DNA of 64,000 nucleotides from JAENVU01 sp038250905 (GCA_038250905.1 JBBSBV010000002.1:1-64000); one strand, 5' to 3'; positions 42,752 through 52,626 are shown, numbered from the stretch's first letter. Notes: a model not told the origin generated them from the letters alone. Made by a program: numbers and translations.

Positions 42752-43333
42752 ATGAACCGAACCTCACTTCGCAACCTCGTCGCCACGGGCATCGCCACCA
42801 TGGCGCTGACGGTCACGGCGGTCGGGATCGCCGCACCCGCCGGCGCCGCGAACACCGACACCTCCGGTGCGCGTCATCGCCGCGTCCACCTCACCGCCGA
42901 CCAGAAGCAGTGCCTCTCGGACCACGGCATCACCCGACCGATCCGCCCACTGACCCCCGAGAAGGTCACCGCGCTCAAGGCCGCGGCCAAGGCCTGCGAC
43001 ATCAAAGTCCCCAAGCGGCTCGGCCACCTGCTGACCGCCGACCAGAAGCAGTGCCTCTCGGACCACGGCATCACCCGACCGATCCGCCCGCTGACCCCCG
43101 AGAAGGTCACCGCGCTCAAGGCCGCGGCCAAGGCCTGCGACATCAAGCTGCCCCACCGCCATCACCGGCTGCACGTGACCGCCGACCAGAAGCAGTGCCT
43201 CTCGGACCACAGCATCACCCGACCGATCCGCCCGCTGACCCCCGAGAAGGTCACCGCGCTCAAGGCCGCGGCCCAGGCCTGCGGCATCACGCGCCCGGGT
43301 GCACCGAGCGCCACCTCCGGCACCGCCGGCTGA
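42752..43333 (+). CDS. secreted protein made of three near-identical two-cysteine repeats
   Basis: The 193-residue protein has a Sec signal (MNRTSLRN... ending APAGA, cleavage near residue 32). Three repeats follow at residues about 48-86, 95-133 and 143-181. Each repeat starts with TADQKQCLSDH and ends KAAA(K/Q)AC, with cysteines 28 residues apart (54/82, 101/129, 149/177). Basic, His-containing linkers separate them. The repeats are almost identical at DNA level, which implies recent duplication. I know no function. AAAGGAG precedes the ATG and strong hairpins follow the gene. Confidence 0.85.
   Translation: MNRTSLRNLVATGIATMALTVTAVGIAAPAGAANTDTSGARHRRVHLTADQKQCLSDHGITRPIRPLTPEKVTALKAAAKACDIKVPKRLGHLLTADQKQCLSDHGITRPIRPLTPEKVTALKAAAKACDIKLPHRHHRLHVTADQKQCLSDHSITRPIRPLTPEKVTALKAAAQACGITRPGAPSATSGTAG
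42893..43290 (+). repeat. three in-frame tandem DNA repeats of 141 and 144 bases
   Basis: Copies begin at 42893, 43034 and 43178. The first about 117 bases of each are nearly identical; the linkers differ. They encode the protein repeats of the gene at 42752. Confidence 0.9.
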
Positions 43334-43337
43334 TCCC

Positions 43338-43355
43338 GGGGCCGGTTCCGGCCCC
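43338..43355 (+). terminator. GC-rich hairpin after the repeat-protein gene
   Basis: GGGGCCGG and CCGGCCCC flank two T bases, starting 4 bases past the stop codon. It has no T-run but is strong. Confidence 0.55.
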
Positions 43356-43370
43356 TGCACCGCAGTTCCC

Positions 43371-43400
43371 ACGATGCGCCCCCGAACGGGGGCGCATCGT
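43371..43400 (+). terminator. perfect 13-base-pair hairpin
   Basis: ACGATGCGCCCCC (43371-43383) pairs with GGGGGCGCATCGT (43388-43400) around a GAAC loop. It lies in the 193-base gap before the copper-oxidase gene and is probably a second terminator of the repeat-protein gene. Confidence 0.65.
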
Positions 43401-43526
43401 GCTGTTCCGACCCATCGCTCGAAGCGATCGAAGCCTTCGGCCTCCACCCGGGGTGACCAAAGGCCCTGACCCCCCGCCCCTCACATCGTCAACGATCGGG
43501 ACCACATCGTTTCCCAGGGGGTTCCC

Positions 43527-44930
43527 ATGAAGTTCACGCGTGATGACGCCCGTTCGCTCGGCGTCGGTGCCTGGCTCTTCGCCTTGATCGCCGTCGTCTT
43601 CGGGTTCGGCGCACTGTGGGTCGCGGCTGATGCCCGCACCACGAGCGCCGACGCGAAGCAGGCCGCGGCGCTCGGTGGCGGGACCCAGGTTGCGCTGAGC
43701 GAGTTCGCCATCACCCCGTCCATGATCGACGTCGATGCCAACGGCACGCTGGCGATCAAGAACACCGGGACCGTCGAACACAACTTCGCGATCAGCGGCA
43801 CCAACAAGCGCACCGCGATGCTCAAGCCCGGGAGCGGGGCGACGCTCTCGCTCGACGGCGTCAAGCCCGGCACGTACACCGTGATCTGCGAGGTCCCGGG
43901 CCACGCCGGCTCGGGCATGAAGGGGACCCTGATGGTCGGTGGCGGCGGCGGTGCCGCGGCGGCCGTCTCCGGTTCGGCCGCAGGGTCGGCGGCATCGTTG
44001 CGAGCTGCGAACGACCAGATGGACGCCACCCAGAAGAAGGTGGTCGACCAGTACGTCGGCCAGCTCACCACGGGACCCAACACCAAGGGCGTCGGCAACC
44101 AGCCCATGGAACCGAAGGTGCTCGCCGACGGCACCAAGGAGTTCGACATGACCGCCAAGGTCATCAAGTGGGAGGTCTCGCCGGGGAAGACCGTCAGCGC
44201 GTGGGCGTACGGCCCCACCGGCGGGAGCGCCGACAAGTTCGGCGTACCCGGCCCCAGCATCAAGGTCGCGGTCGGCGACCACGTGAAGTTCGTCCTCAAG
44301 AACGAACTGCCGCAGTCGACCGCCGTGCACTTCCACGGCCTCGAGCCGTCGAACGCGATGGACGGCGTGCCGTTCGTGACCCAGCCGCCGATCAAACCCG
44401 GGGAGACCTTCACCTACGACTTCGTCCCCAACCGGGCGCAGGTGAGCATGTACCACTCGCACCACCACGCCGAGCACCAGGTGCCCGACGGTCTGGTCGG
44501 CTCCTTCGTCGTCGGTGACATGCCGCTCCCGAAGGGCCGGGGTCCGGTCACCCAGGAGGTCCCGATGGTCCTGAACGACGCGGGGTCCATCGGCCTGTCG
44601 CTCAACGGCAAGTCGTTCCCGGCGACCGCACCGATCATCGCCAAGCCGGGTGAGACCGTGCTCATCAACTACTTCAACGAGGGCCTGGTCATCCACCCGA
44701 TGCACCTGCACGGCATCACCCAGACCGTGATCGCCAAGGACGGGATCCCGCTCGCCCAGCCGTACGACGTCGACACCGTCACCGTCGCACCCGGAGAGCG
44801 CTACACCGTCATCGTCACGCCCCGGGCCGACCAACTCGGCATATGGGCGTTCCACTGCCACATCCTCACGCACGCCGAGCGCGACGACGGCATGTTCGGG
44901 ATGGTCACGACCTTCATCGTGAAGGCCTGA
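43527..44930 (+). CDS. cupredoxin-multicopper oxidase fusion, membrane anchored
   Basis: The 467-residue protein has one N-terminal membrane helix (residues about 13-34). A plastocyanin-like domain with copper ligands H85, C121, H126 and M131 follows, then a linker, and a two-domain multicopper oxidase. The oxidase ligands are H268/H270 (HFH), H310/H312 (HSH), H390/H393/H395 (HPMHLH), H443-C444-H445, H449 and M456. All type 1, 2 and 3 copper sites appear complete. It probably oxidises a small substrate or metal outside the membrane. AGGGGG lies 7 bases before the ATG. Its end overlaps the convergent ATPase gene by 17 bases. Confidence 0.88.
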   Translation: MKFTRDDARSLGVGAWLFALIAVVFGFGALWVAADARTTSADAKQAAALGGGTQVALSEFAITPSMIDVDANGTLAIKNTGTVEHNFAISGTNKRTAMLKPGSGATLSLDGVKPGTYTVICEVPGHAGSGMKGTLMVGGGGGAAAAVSGSAAGSAASLRAANDQMDATQKKVVDQYVGQLTTGPNTKGVGNQPMEPKVLADGTKEFDMTAKVIKWEVSPGKTVSAWAYGPTGGSADKFGVPGPSIKVAVGDHVKFVLKNELPQSTAVHFHGLEPSNAMDGVPFVTQPPIKPGETFTYDFVPNRAQVSMYHSHHHAEHQVPDGLVGSFVVGDMPLPKGRGPVTQEVPMVLNDAGSIGLSLNGKSFPATAPIIAKPGETVLINYFNEGLVIHPMHLHGITQTVIAKDGIPLAQPYDVDTVTVAPGERYTVIVTPRADQLGIWAFHCHILTHAERDDGMFGMVTTFIVKA

Positions 44931-47388
44931 CCGATCGCGACGATGTCGCCGGTTCGCCCTCGGGGCGGGCCGGCGAAATCGTCGCGTGGGCCCCCGGTTC
45001 GTCGTCGCCCGTCATGTATCGGGCGCCCCGGATCTTGTTGCTCGCGGCGATCGCGAGACACCCCCCGGCGGCACACCCGACCGACAACCAGGCCAGGCCG
45101 CCGGTCGGGAGGTGCAGGTCGATCAGTCGACGCGCGAACGGCAGGGCGAGCGCACCCACCGACAGGCCGATCATGGCCAGCACGAGCACCCGCCGATAGG
45201 TGGTCATGGGACGCGCGAGGACCACGAGCACGTACAGGCCGACGATGAGCAGCACGATGATCGACACCGTGCGCGCCTCGGCGGTCGACGCGTCGTTGGC
45301 GCGCGCGACGCCGTACGCGACGTAGACCGCGACGGCCGCGATCGCACCCGCCGGCAGCGCGAATCCCAAGACCCGACGCACGAAACCGGGGATGTACCGG
45401 CGGGTGCTCGGCGCGAACGCCAGGAAGAACCCGGGGATCCCGATCGTCACCGCGCCGACGAGCGTGAGGTGGCGAGGCAGGAAGGGGAACGGCCACCCCG
45501 AGGCGACGGTCGCGACCGCGAGAATCGCCGCGTAGACCGTCTTCGTGAGGAACAGGTTCGCGGCCCGTTCGATGTTGGCGGTGACGCGGCGTCCTTCGGC
45601 CACCACACCGGGCAGGGTGGCGAACTTGCCGTCGAGCAACACGAGTTGGGCCACGGCGCGGGTGGCCGCCGCACCGGATCCCATCGCGACGCCGATGTCG
45701 GCGTCCTTGAGCGCGAGCGCATCGTTGACGCCGTCGCCGGTCATCGCCACGACATGCCCCCGGGACTGCAGCGCGCCGACCATCGCCCGCTTCTGGTGCG
45801 GTGTGACCCGACCGAAGACCGAGAACTCCTCCAGGACGTCGGCCAGCGCCGCTTGATCCTCCGGCAGGTTCCGGGCGTCGTACGGCTCGGAAACCTCGAG
45901 GCCGACGCGCCGCGCCACCGCGCCGACCGTACGCGGGTTGTCGCCGGAGATCACCTTCAGCGCCACACCCTGCGAGCGGAAATAGTCGAGGGTTTCTGCC
46001 GCATCCGGCCGGACCTGCTCCTCGAACATCACCAGCGCCACCGCGTCGAGGTCGGCCGGCAGCGTCTCGCCGTCGAGTGCGCCGTCGGTGTGGGCGAGGA
46101 CCAGGGTGCGACTCCCGGTCGCCGCGATCTCGTCGGCCCGCCGCCGGATCGGATCGTCGGCGTTCAGCCAGACCATCTCGGGCGCGCCGATCACGTACGC
46201 GCCGTGACCCTCGAACGCGGCGGCGCTCCACTTGCGGGCCGAGGAGAACGGCACCGAACCGGTGCGGGTCCAGCCGGGATCGGCGAACGCGGCGGCGATC
46301 GCTTCCAGAGTCCCGTTCTTGTTCTCGTCGGCGGCGAGGGCCCCGAGCGCGGCGCCGACATCCGCGTCGGCACCGGCACCGGCCTGGTCGCCGAGCGTTT
46401 CGATCCGGCCGAACGCGATCGAACCTTCGGTCAGGGTGCCCGTCTTGTCCAGGCACACGACGTCGACCCGGGCAAGACCCTCGACCGCCGGCAACTCCTG
46501 CACGAGCACCTGGCGGCGCGCCAGGGTGACCGCGGCAACCCCGAACGCGATGCTCGTGAGCAGCACGAGTCCTTCGGGCACCATCCCCACCACCGCCGCC
46601 ACGACGGTCACCACCGACTTGGGCACGCTGTGGTCGGCGACCTGGCGCCAGAACAGGATCGGCGCCACCACGAGGATCAGATAGGTGACGAACCGGAGGA
46701 TCGCGTTGACACCTTCCATCAGTTCCGACCTGGTCACCGTGAACCGACGGGCCTCGATCGCGAGCTTCCGGGCGTAGGCGTCGGCCCCGATCGCGGTCGC
46801 CTGCATGCACCCGGTCCCGGCGACCACGATGTTGCCGGAAAGCACCTCGTCGGCGGGCAGTTTGGCGACCGAATCCGCCTCGCCGGTCAGGAGCGACTCG
46901 TCGAGTTCGAGGCCGTTGGCCTTGGTCACCACGCCATCCGCCGGGACCTGATCGCCGGTGCGCAACTCGAGGAGGTCGTCGAGCACGACCTCCTCGACCG
47001 CGATCTCCTGCGCGGTCCCGTCGCGGATCACGTGCGCGATCGGGGCGTTGAGGACCGCGAGCTGGTCGAGCGTCCGCTTCGCCCGCAATTCCTGGATGAT
47101 CCCGATCAGGGAGTTGAAGACCAGGACGATGCCGAAGAGCCCGTCGGCCGGCGATCCGAACACCAGGATGAGGGCGAGCATCGTTCCGAGAATCGCGTTG
47201 AACCGGGTGAACACGTTGGCCCGGATGATCTCGGCCAGCGTGCGGCTCGTGCGGTCGCCGGCGTCGTTCACCTCGCCGCGCGCGACCCGCTCCCGGACCT
47301 CGCTCGCGAGCAGCCCGCCCGGGTCCGTCGGGGGCCGCTCCGGGAGTGCCCGCCCGATGCTCACCGGGTCCTCGACGGCTTCTGACAC
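44914..47388 (-). CDS. cation-transporting P-type ATPase (CtpE-like)
   Basis: The 824-residue pump has TGEA (168-171) in the actuator domain, PEGL (271-274) in M4 and the phosphorylated D314 in DKTGTLTEG. It also has the hinge TGDGVNDALALKDADIGVAMG. The M4 motif PEG instead of CPC argues against a copper or heavy-metal pump. The overall pattern is that of CtpE, a calcium-type transporter. The GTG at 47388 follows TACGGT by 7 bases; no good start lies upstream. Confidence 0.88.
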   Translation of the reverse strand: MSEAVEDPVSIGRALPERPPTDPGGLLASEVRERVARGEVNDAGDRTSRTLAEIIRANVFTRFNAILGTMLALILVFGSPADGLFGIVLVFNSLIGIIQELRAKRTLDQLAVLNAPIAHVIRDGTAQEIAVEEVVLDDLLELRTGDQVPADGVVTKANGLELDESLLTGEADSVAKLPADEVLSGNIVVAGTGCMQATAIGADAYARKLAIEARRFTVTRSELMEGVNAILRFVTYLILVVAPILFWRQVADHSVPKSVVTVVAAVVGMVPEGLVLLTSIAFGVAAVTLARRQVLVQELPAVEGLARVDVVCLDKTGTLTEGSIAFGRIETLGDQAGAGADADVGAALGALAADENKNGTLEAIAAAFADPGWTRTGSVPFSSARKWSAAAFEGHGAYVIGAPEMVWLNADDPIRRRADEIAATGSRTLVLAHTDGALDGETLPADLDAVALVMFEEQVRPDAAETLDYFRSQGVALKVISGDNPRTVGAVARRVGLEVSEPYDARNLPEDQAALADVLEEFSVFGRVTPHQKRAMVGALQSRGHVVAMTGDGVNDALALKDADIGVAMGSGAAATRAVAQLVLLDGKFATLPGVVAEGRRVTANIERAANLFLTKTVYAAILAVATVASGWPFPFLPRHLTLVGAVTIGIPGFFLAFAPSTRRYIPGFVRRVLGFALPAGAIAAVAVYVAYGVARANDASTAEARTVSIIVLLIVGLYVLVVLARPMTTYRRVLVLAMIGLSVGALALPFARRLIDLHLPTGGLAWLSVGCAAGGCLAIAASNKIRGARYMTGDDEPGAHATISPARPEGEPATSSRSVRPSR

Positions 47389-47395
47389 GATCGGG

Positions 47396-47401
47396 ACCGT
47401 A
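47396..47401 (-). promoter_or_regulatory. -10 element (TACGGT, minus strand) of a leaderless promoter
   Basis: It lies 7 bases before the ATPase GTG at 47388. Confidence 0.5.
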
Positions 47402-47460
47402 CCGCCGCACCATGGCCGGTCCGCGCCTTTTGCCACTTGAGCGAGGATCGATTCCGGCCG

Positions 47461-49353
47461 ATGCAGCACGCAATGGCGGTTGTGTCCGAAAACGAGGTGA
47501 CCGCGCGCGACCGCGCGCGGATCTGGATCGCGGTCTACGCCGTCGGCGTGACAGCCGCGATCGTCGGCAGCGTGCTCGTCGCGGCCGAGCCCGCATGGGC
47601 GATCCGGGGCGTCGTCGGCCTCGCCGCGGTGATCGGTTCTCTCGTGGCCGCCCGGCGCTCGGCGCGGATCGGGATCAATCCGTGGCTGTGCATCGCCGCC
47701 GGTATCGCGTTCTGGACCAGCGGCTACCTGTTCGGTGACATCGCCCACATGACCGGTCACGCTCCCACCCACTGGTCCGACGCCATGGCCCTGGGTGGCT
47801 ACCTGTTCGTCGGCGTCGGACTCGCCGTCATCGCCCGGTTGCGGATCGACGCGCCGAGTCGCACTGCGTTCCTCGACGCGTCGGTGCTGGCGATCGCGGG
47901 CGCGATGTTGATCTGGATTCTGCTCGTGACCCCGATCGCACGGCCGTCCGACACGAGCATCGACCGCTTCGTCGCAGCCGCGCTGCCCCTCGGTGACGGC
48001 ATCCTGCTCGCGATCCTCGGCTGGTTGATCATGGCGCCCGGTCGACGGACGCGGGCACTCTCGATGCTCGGGATCGCGGTCGCCCTGCTCCTCGCGAGCG
48101 ACCTGACCCGCGAACTCGGGCTCCGACTCAGCCACGACTGGAGCACCATCTCCGATGTCGTGACCTGGTGCGCCTACGGACTCATGGGCGGCGCCGGCAT
48201 CGTCGCCACCCGCCGTCTCCGCGAGGACACCTCGGGTGCGACGACGCCGCCCGAGAACAACGGACGACTGCTGCTCCTCGGACTCGCGATCATCGTCGGT
48301 CCGGCGGTGAGCATCCTCGGCGACACCGGGACCCCCGAAGGTGCGGCCTTCGTCGCGTTCTGCTCCATGCTCCTCGGACTCGGGGTCATCGCCCGGTTCG
48401 TCAATCTGATCCACGAGAACACGACGGCGCACGAGGCCACCGCCACCAGCGAGCGGCGCTTCCGGCTCATGGCCGACAGCGCGCCGGTGGGGATCTTCGA
48501 GCTGGCTCGCGGCATACGGGTCACGTACGCGAACCGCGAGGGCAAGGACATCCTCGGCCCGACGGTCGTCGGTGGCGGCCCGAACGAACTCCTCGCCCAG
48601 GTGGACCCGGAGAGCCGAGCCGACCTCGGGATCGCGATCACCGAGTTGACGGAGGGCCGCCCCGGCAAGGCCGAAGTCAAACTCCTCGGCACTCCCGACC
48701 GGTGGGTGTCGTGGTCCGCCGTCCCGGTCACCGCGCCCGGCCTCCATCTCCCGGCCGCGTTCGCGTCCACGCTCGACATCACCTCGTTGAAGCTCGCGGA
48801 GGAGGCGCTCGGGAAGCAGGCGACCCACGATCCGCTCACCGGCCTGCCGAACCGGCGCCTGCTGTTCGAGGCGATCGTGGATGCCCTCGACCTCCTCGGG
48901 CGCGGCCAGCGCACCGGCACGGTCGCGCTCATGTTCATCGATCTCGACGAGTTCAAGATGGTGAACGACATCCTCGGTCACGACGCCGGCGACGAACTCC
49001 TCACGATTGCATCGACCCGGCTCCGTCGCGCCGTGCGCGCCCACGATCTCGTGGCCCGCTTCGGCGGCGACGAGTTCGTCGTGCTGCTCCAACACGTCTC
49101 GGACCGCGGCGAGCTCCACGACGTGGCGCAGCGGATCCTCGACACACTCCAGGTGCCGATCCCGGTCGCGGGCACCGAGGCCCACGTCGGCGCGAGTGTC
49201 GGCATCGCCACCGCGAGCGGTCCCGACGACGACCCCGACGCGCTCATCCGCAACGCCGACGCCGCCATGTATCGGGCGAAGCAGCACGGGCGTGGCCGTT
49301 ACGAGTTCTACCGGCCCGAGCCGCGCGACCAGACTCAACGCACGCCCGCGTAG
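47461..49353 (+). CDS. membrane PAS-GGDEF protein (diguanylate cyclase)
   Basis: The 630-residue protein starts with a membrane domain of about eight to ten helices (to about residue 315). A PAS-like domain follows (RRFRLMADSAPVGIFELARG..., about 330-455), then a GGDEF domain that starts HDPLTGLPNRRLLFE and carries the intact active loop RFGGDEFVV. It should make cyclic di-GMP in response to an unknown membrane or ligand signal. No EAL domain is present. The ATG at 47461 is chosen; an in-frame TTG lies at 47437. Confidence 0.9.
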   Translation: MQHAMAVVSENEVTARDRARIWIAVYAVGVTAAIVGSVLVAAEPAWAIRGVVGLAAVIGSLVAARRSARIGINPWLCIAAGIAFWTSGYLFGDIAHMTGHAPTHWSDAMALGGYLFVGVGLAVIARLRIDAPSRTAFLDASVLAIAGAMLIWILLVTPIARPSDTSIDRFVAAALPLGDGILLAILGWLIMAPGRRTRALSMLGIAVALLLASDLTRELGLRLSHDWSTISDVVTWCAYGLMGGAGIVATRRLREDTSGATTPPENNGRLLLLGLAIIVGPAVSILGDTGTPEGAAFVAFCSMLLGLGVIARFVNLIHENTTAHEATATSERRFRLMADSAPVGIFELARGIRVTYANREGKDILGPTVVGGGPNELLAQVDPESRADLGIAITELTEGRPGKAEVKLLGTPDRWVSWSAVPVTAPGLHLPAAFASTLDITSLKLAEEALGKQATHDPLTGLPNRRLLFEAIVDALDLLGRGQRTGTVALMFIDLDEFKMVNDILGHDAGDELLTIASTRLRRAVRAHDLVARFGGDEFVVLLQHVSDRGELHDVAQRILDTLQVPIPVAGTEAHVGASVGIATASGPDDDPDALIRNADAAMYRAKQHGRGRYEFYRPEPRDQTQRTPA

Positions 49354-49413
49354 ATCGCACGCCCGACTCGCCACGAGCCTGACAGCGGTGGCAGGTCAGG
49401 ACGGCGGGGGGAG

Positions 49414-52400
49414 TCAACGGAAATCGCGGGACTTCAACGCGTCGGCCAAGCCCAGTGGCAACGCTTCGATGCGTTGGGCCAACAGGTTGGTCACCCCCTG
49501 GTGGCGTTCCAACAAGCCCCGCACCCGGAGCGCGGGCGACCCGCGCGCCACCTTGCGGTAGCGCTTCCACACCCCGGCGGTGCAGATCACGTTGGTGAGC
49601 CCGGTCTCGTCCTCCAGATTGAGGAACACGGTGCCCTTCGCCGTCTCCGGCTGCTGACGGTGGGTCACGATCCCCGCCACCTCCACCACCGTCCGGTCGG
49701 GTAGCGACCGGAGGGCGTACGACGTGACCACACCGCGCGCGGCGAGTTCGGCCCGGACGAACTCGGTGGGATGCCGGCCCGGCGACAGTCCCGTCGCCCA
49801 CAGGTCGGCCGCGGTCTCCTCCACATCGGTCATGCCGGGGAGCGGGGGTGCAACGACCCCGACCGCAGTGTGTGGAAGGTGACCGGGGCGCGCGTCGCGC
49901 AACGCGCCGGCGGCCCACAATCCCGAGCGTCGGTCGATGGCAAAACACTCGAAGGCACCCGCGGTGGCGAGCGCCTCCAGTGCATCGACGGGTGCCTCCG
50001 TGCGGCGCGCGAAGTCCTCGAGATCGCGGAACGGCTCCCGTTCCCGCTCCTCGTCGATCCGGTCGAGCAGCGCACTCGACAGACCGCGCACGTAGCGCAA
50101 ACCGATCCGCATGGCGTGGATCGACGGATCGGCGTGCCAACCGTCCTGCGGGTACCCGATGGGACCGGCCGCGGCCGGGCGGGGTTCGAGCGTGCAGTCC
50201 CGGCGCGACCGCGCCAGACACGGTCCGAGCACCTCCACCCCGTGACGACGAGCGTCGCGCACCAACGTGTGCGGTGAGTAGAAGCCCATCGGCTGCGCGT
50301 TCAACAACGCACACGCGAACTCGGCCGGGTGGTGCAGCTTGATCCACGAACTCGCGTACACGAGGTAGGCGAACGACACCGAGTGGCTCTCGGGAAACCC
50401 GAAGCTGGCGAAGGCTTCGAGCTTGTGCGCGATGTCGGTCGCGGTCTCACCCGTGATACCGCGCTCGGCCATACCGCTCATCAGCCGGTCGCGCATCCGC
50501 GCCATGCGCGCCTTCGATCGCTTCGATCCCATCGCCTGGCGCAACTGGTCGGCCTCCCCCGCACTGAACCCCGCGGCGTCGATCGCCATCTGCATGAGTT
50601 GTTCCTGGAACAGCGGGATGCCGAGGGTCTTGCGCAGGCACGGCTCCAACAGTGGGTGGGGATAGGTCACCTCCTCCTCGCCGTTGCGCCGCCGCAGGTA
50701 CGGGTGCACCGAGCCGCCCTGGATCGGTCCGGGCCGGATCAGCGCCACCTCCACCACCAGGTCGTAGAACTTCTCCGGGCGCAGCCGCGGGAGGGTGGCC
50801 ATCTGCGCCCGGCTCTCCACCTGGAACACCCCGATGGTGTCGGCCGCGGTGAGCAACGCGTAGACCTCGGGCTCCTGAGGGATGGTGGCGAGGTCGATCT
50901 CGAGGTCCTCGTGCTCCCGGACGAGATCCACCGCGAGGTGCAGCATCGTGAGCATGCCCAGGCCGAGCAGGTCGAACTTCACCAGGCCTGCCGCCGCGCA
51001 GTCGTCCTTGTCCCACTGGAGCACCGAGCGGTTCTCCATCCGTGCCCACTCGACGGGACAGCACTCCACCAACGGCCGGTCCGCCATCACCATCCCGCCC
51101 GAGTGGATACCGAGATGGCGGGGAAAGTCCTGCACCGCGTCGGCGAGTTCCAACACCAACTCGGGCACCGGCGGTGCTTCGTCACTCTCGCGGAAGTCGT
51201 CGAACGCGCCGTCGCGCGAACGCCACCGGTCGATCCAACGCGTCAGCGCGTCGGCATGCCCCGGCGACAGACCCGCGACCTTCGCCATCTCCCTCAGCGC
51301 GGACCGTGGTCGGTAGGTGATCACGTTCGCCACCTGCGCGGCGCGATCGCGTCCGTACTTCTCGTAGACGTACTGGATCACCTCCTCCCGGCGTTGGTGC
51401 TCGATGTCGAGATCGATGTCGGGCGGGCCGTCGCGCTCGGTGGAGAGGAATCGTTCGAACAGCAACCCGAGCGCGACCGCGTCGGCCTTGGTCACCCCGA
51501 GCGCGTAACAGACCGCGCTGTTCGCGGCGCTCCCCCGACCCTGGCAGTAGATGTCGTGGGTCCGGCAGAAGTCGACGATGTCGTGCAGCAGGAGGAAGTA
51601 ACCCGGGAACCCGAGTTGCTCGATCACCCCCAGCTCGTAGTCGATCTGACGCATGGCCTGCTCGTACTGGTCGTGGGTCCGCGGGTAGTAGACCGCCGCG
51701 CCGCGACGGGTGAGTTCCCGCAGCCAGCTCATGTCGGTGTGCCCATCGGGCACCGGGTAGTCGGGCAGGTTCGGCACCGCGACCTTCAGGTCGAACGCGC
51801 ACGCGGCCGCGATGTCGACGGTGCGTTCGACCGCGCCCGGATACCGCGCGAACCGGCGGAGCTGCTCCGCGGCGCTGCGCAAATGGGCGAACGGGGTGGC
51901 CGGCAACCAGCCGTCGAGCTCGTCGAGGCTGCGACGTGAACGGATCGCGGCGAGCGCGGTGGCGAGCTGACGACGGTCGGGCGTGGCGTAGTGCACATTG
52001 TTCGTCGCGATCACCTCGGTGCCCGTCCGCATCGCGAGCTGCGCGAGCGCGTCGTTGCGGGGGCGGTCCATCGGGTCGCCGTGGTCCCAGAGTTCCACCA
52101 GGACCCGATCCCGACCGAACGCGGCCACGAGCTGTTCGAGCGCGTGTTGCGCGGCCGCGGGGCCGTCGCGCACGAGCGCGGCGGGCACGATCCCTTTCCG
52201 GCATCCGGTCGTGGTGAACCAACTCCCGCGGGTCTGGGTCGCGGCCTCGGCGAGCTGTTCGAAACTCAACTTCGGTGCGCCCTTCTCGCCGCGCATCTGC
52301 GCCGCGCTGATCGTGCGCGCCAACGCCGCGTACCCCGACGGTCCCGCCGCGAGGATCAGCACGTGCTCACCCGCGATGTCGGCGGTGCCGTTGGGGGGCC

Positions 52401-52626
52401 GCTCGATCCCGAGCGTGAGCTCGGCTCCGAAGATGGTGGGGAGGCCGATCGGGCGCGCGGCCTCGGCGAAGCGCACCACGCCGTAGAGGCCGTCGTGGTC
52501 GGTGACCGCAAGACCGGTCAGGCCGAGCCGGTGGGCCTCCTCGGCCAGTTCCTCGGGATGGCTCGCGCCGTCGAGGAACGAGAAATTCGTATGGCAGTGC
52601 AGCTCCGCATAACCCGTCCCGACCAT
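49414..52626 (-). CDS. dnaE2: error-prone DNA polymerase DnaE2
   Basis: The 1070-residue protein has the PHP domain at the start (ELHCHTNFSFLDGASHPEEL, DHDGLYG), the C-family polymerase core with GRGSAANSAVCYALGVT and DIDLDIEHQRREEV (catalytic Asp pair), KFDLLGLGMLTML and a C-terminal OB domain (VVEVAGIVTHRQQP). The length fits DnaE2 rather than DnaE1. It is the catalytic subunit of the SOS mutasome with ImuA' and ImuB, encoded at 56763-59012. A LexA box and -10 element lie about 40-60 bases upstream of the start. Confidence 0.95.
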   Translation of the reverse strand: MVGTGYAELHCHTNFSFLDGASHPEELAEEAHRLGLTGLAVTDHDGLYGVVRFAEAARPIGLPTIFGAELTLGIERPPNGTADIAGEHVLILAAGPSGYAALARTISAAQMRGEKGAPKLSFEQLAEAATQTRGSWFTTTGCRKGIVPAALVRDGPAAAQHALEQLVAAFGRDRVLVELWDHGDPMDRPRNDALAQLAMRTGTEVIATNNVHYATPDRRQLATALAAIRSRRSLDELDGWLPATPFAHLRSAAEQLRRFARYPGAVERTVDIAAACAFDLKVAVPNLPDYPVPDGHTDMSWLRELTRRGAAVYYPRTHDQYEQAMRQIDYELGVIEQLGFPGYFLLLHDIVDFCRTHDIYCQGRGSAANSAVCYALGVTKADAVALGLLFERFLSTERDGPPDIDLDIEHQRREEVIQYVYEKYGRDRAAQVANVITYRPRSALREMAKVAGLSPGHADALTRWIDRWRSRDGAFDDFRESDEAPPVPELVLELADAVQDFPRHLGIHSGGMVMADRPLVECCPVEWARMENRSVLQWDKDDCAAAGLVKFDLLGLGMLTMLHLAVDLVREHEDLEIDLATIPQEPEVYALLTAADTIGVFQVESRAQMATLPRLRPEKFYDLVVEVALIRPGPIQGGSVHPYLRRRNGEEEVTYPHPLLEPCLRKTLGIPLFQEQLMQMAIDAAGFSAGEADQLRQAMGSKRSKARMARMRDRLMSGMAERGITGETATDIAHKLEAFASFGFPESHSVSFAYLVYASSWIKLHHPAEFACALLNAQPMGFYSPHTLVRDARRHGVEVLGPCLARSRRDCTLEPRPAAAGPIGYPQDGWHADPSIHAMRIGLRYVRGLSSALLDRIDEEREREPFRDLEDFARRTEAPVDALEALATAGAFECFAIDRRSGLWAAGALRDARPGHLPHTAVGVVAPPLPGMTDVEETAADLWATGLSPGRHPTEFVRAELAARGVVTSYALRSLPDRTVVEVAGIVTHRQQPETAKGTVFLNLEDETGLTNVICTAGVWKRYRKVARGSPALRVRGLLERHQGVTNLLAQRIEALPLGLADALKSRDFR

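Noticed and set aside
42890..43290. Possible CRISPR-like or satellite array
   Set aside because: The repeats are 141-144 bases, in frame and translated as protein repeats; there are no short spacer-repeat units.
44914..49374. A 1486-codon minus-strand frame that continues through the P-type ATPase start
   Set aside because: Only 44914-47388 reads as protein of the family. The extension is the antisense of the GGDEF gene, which has clear domains.
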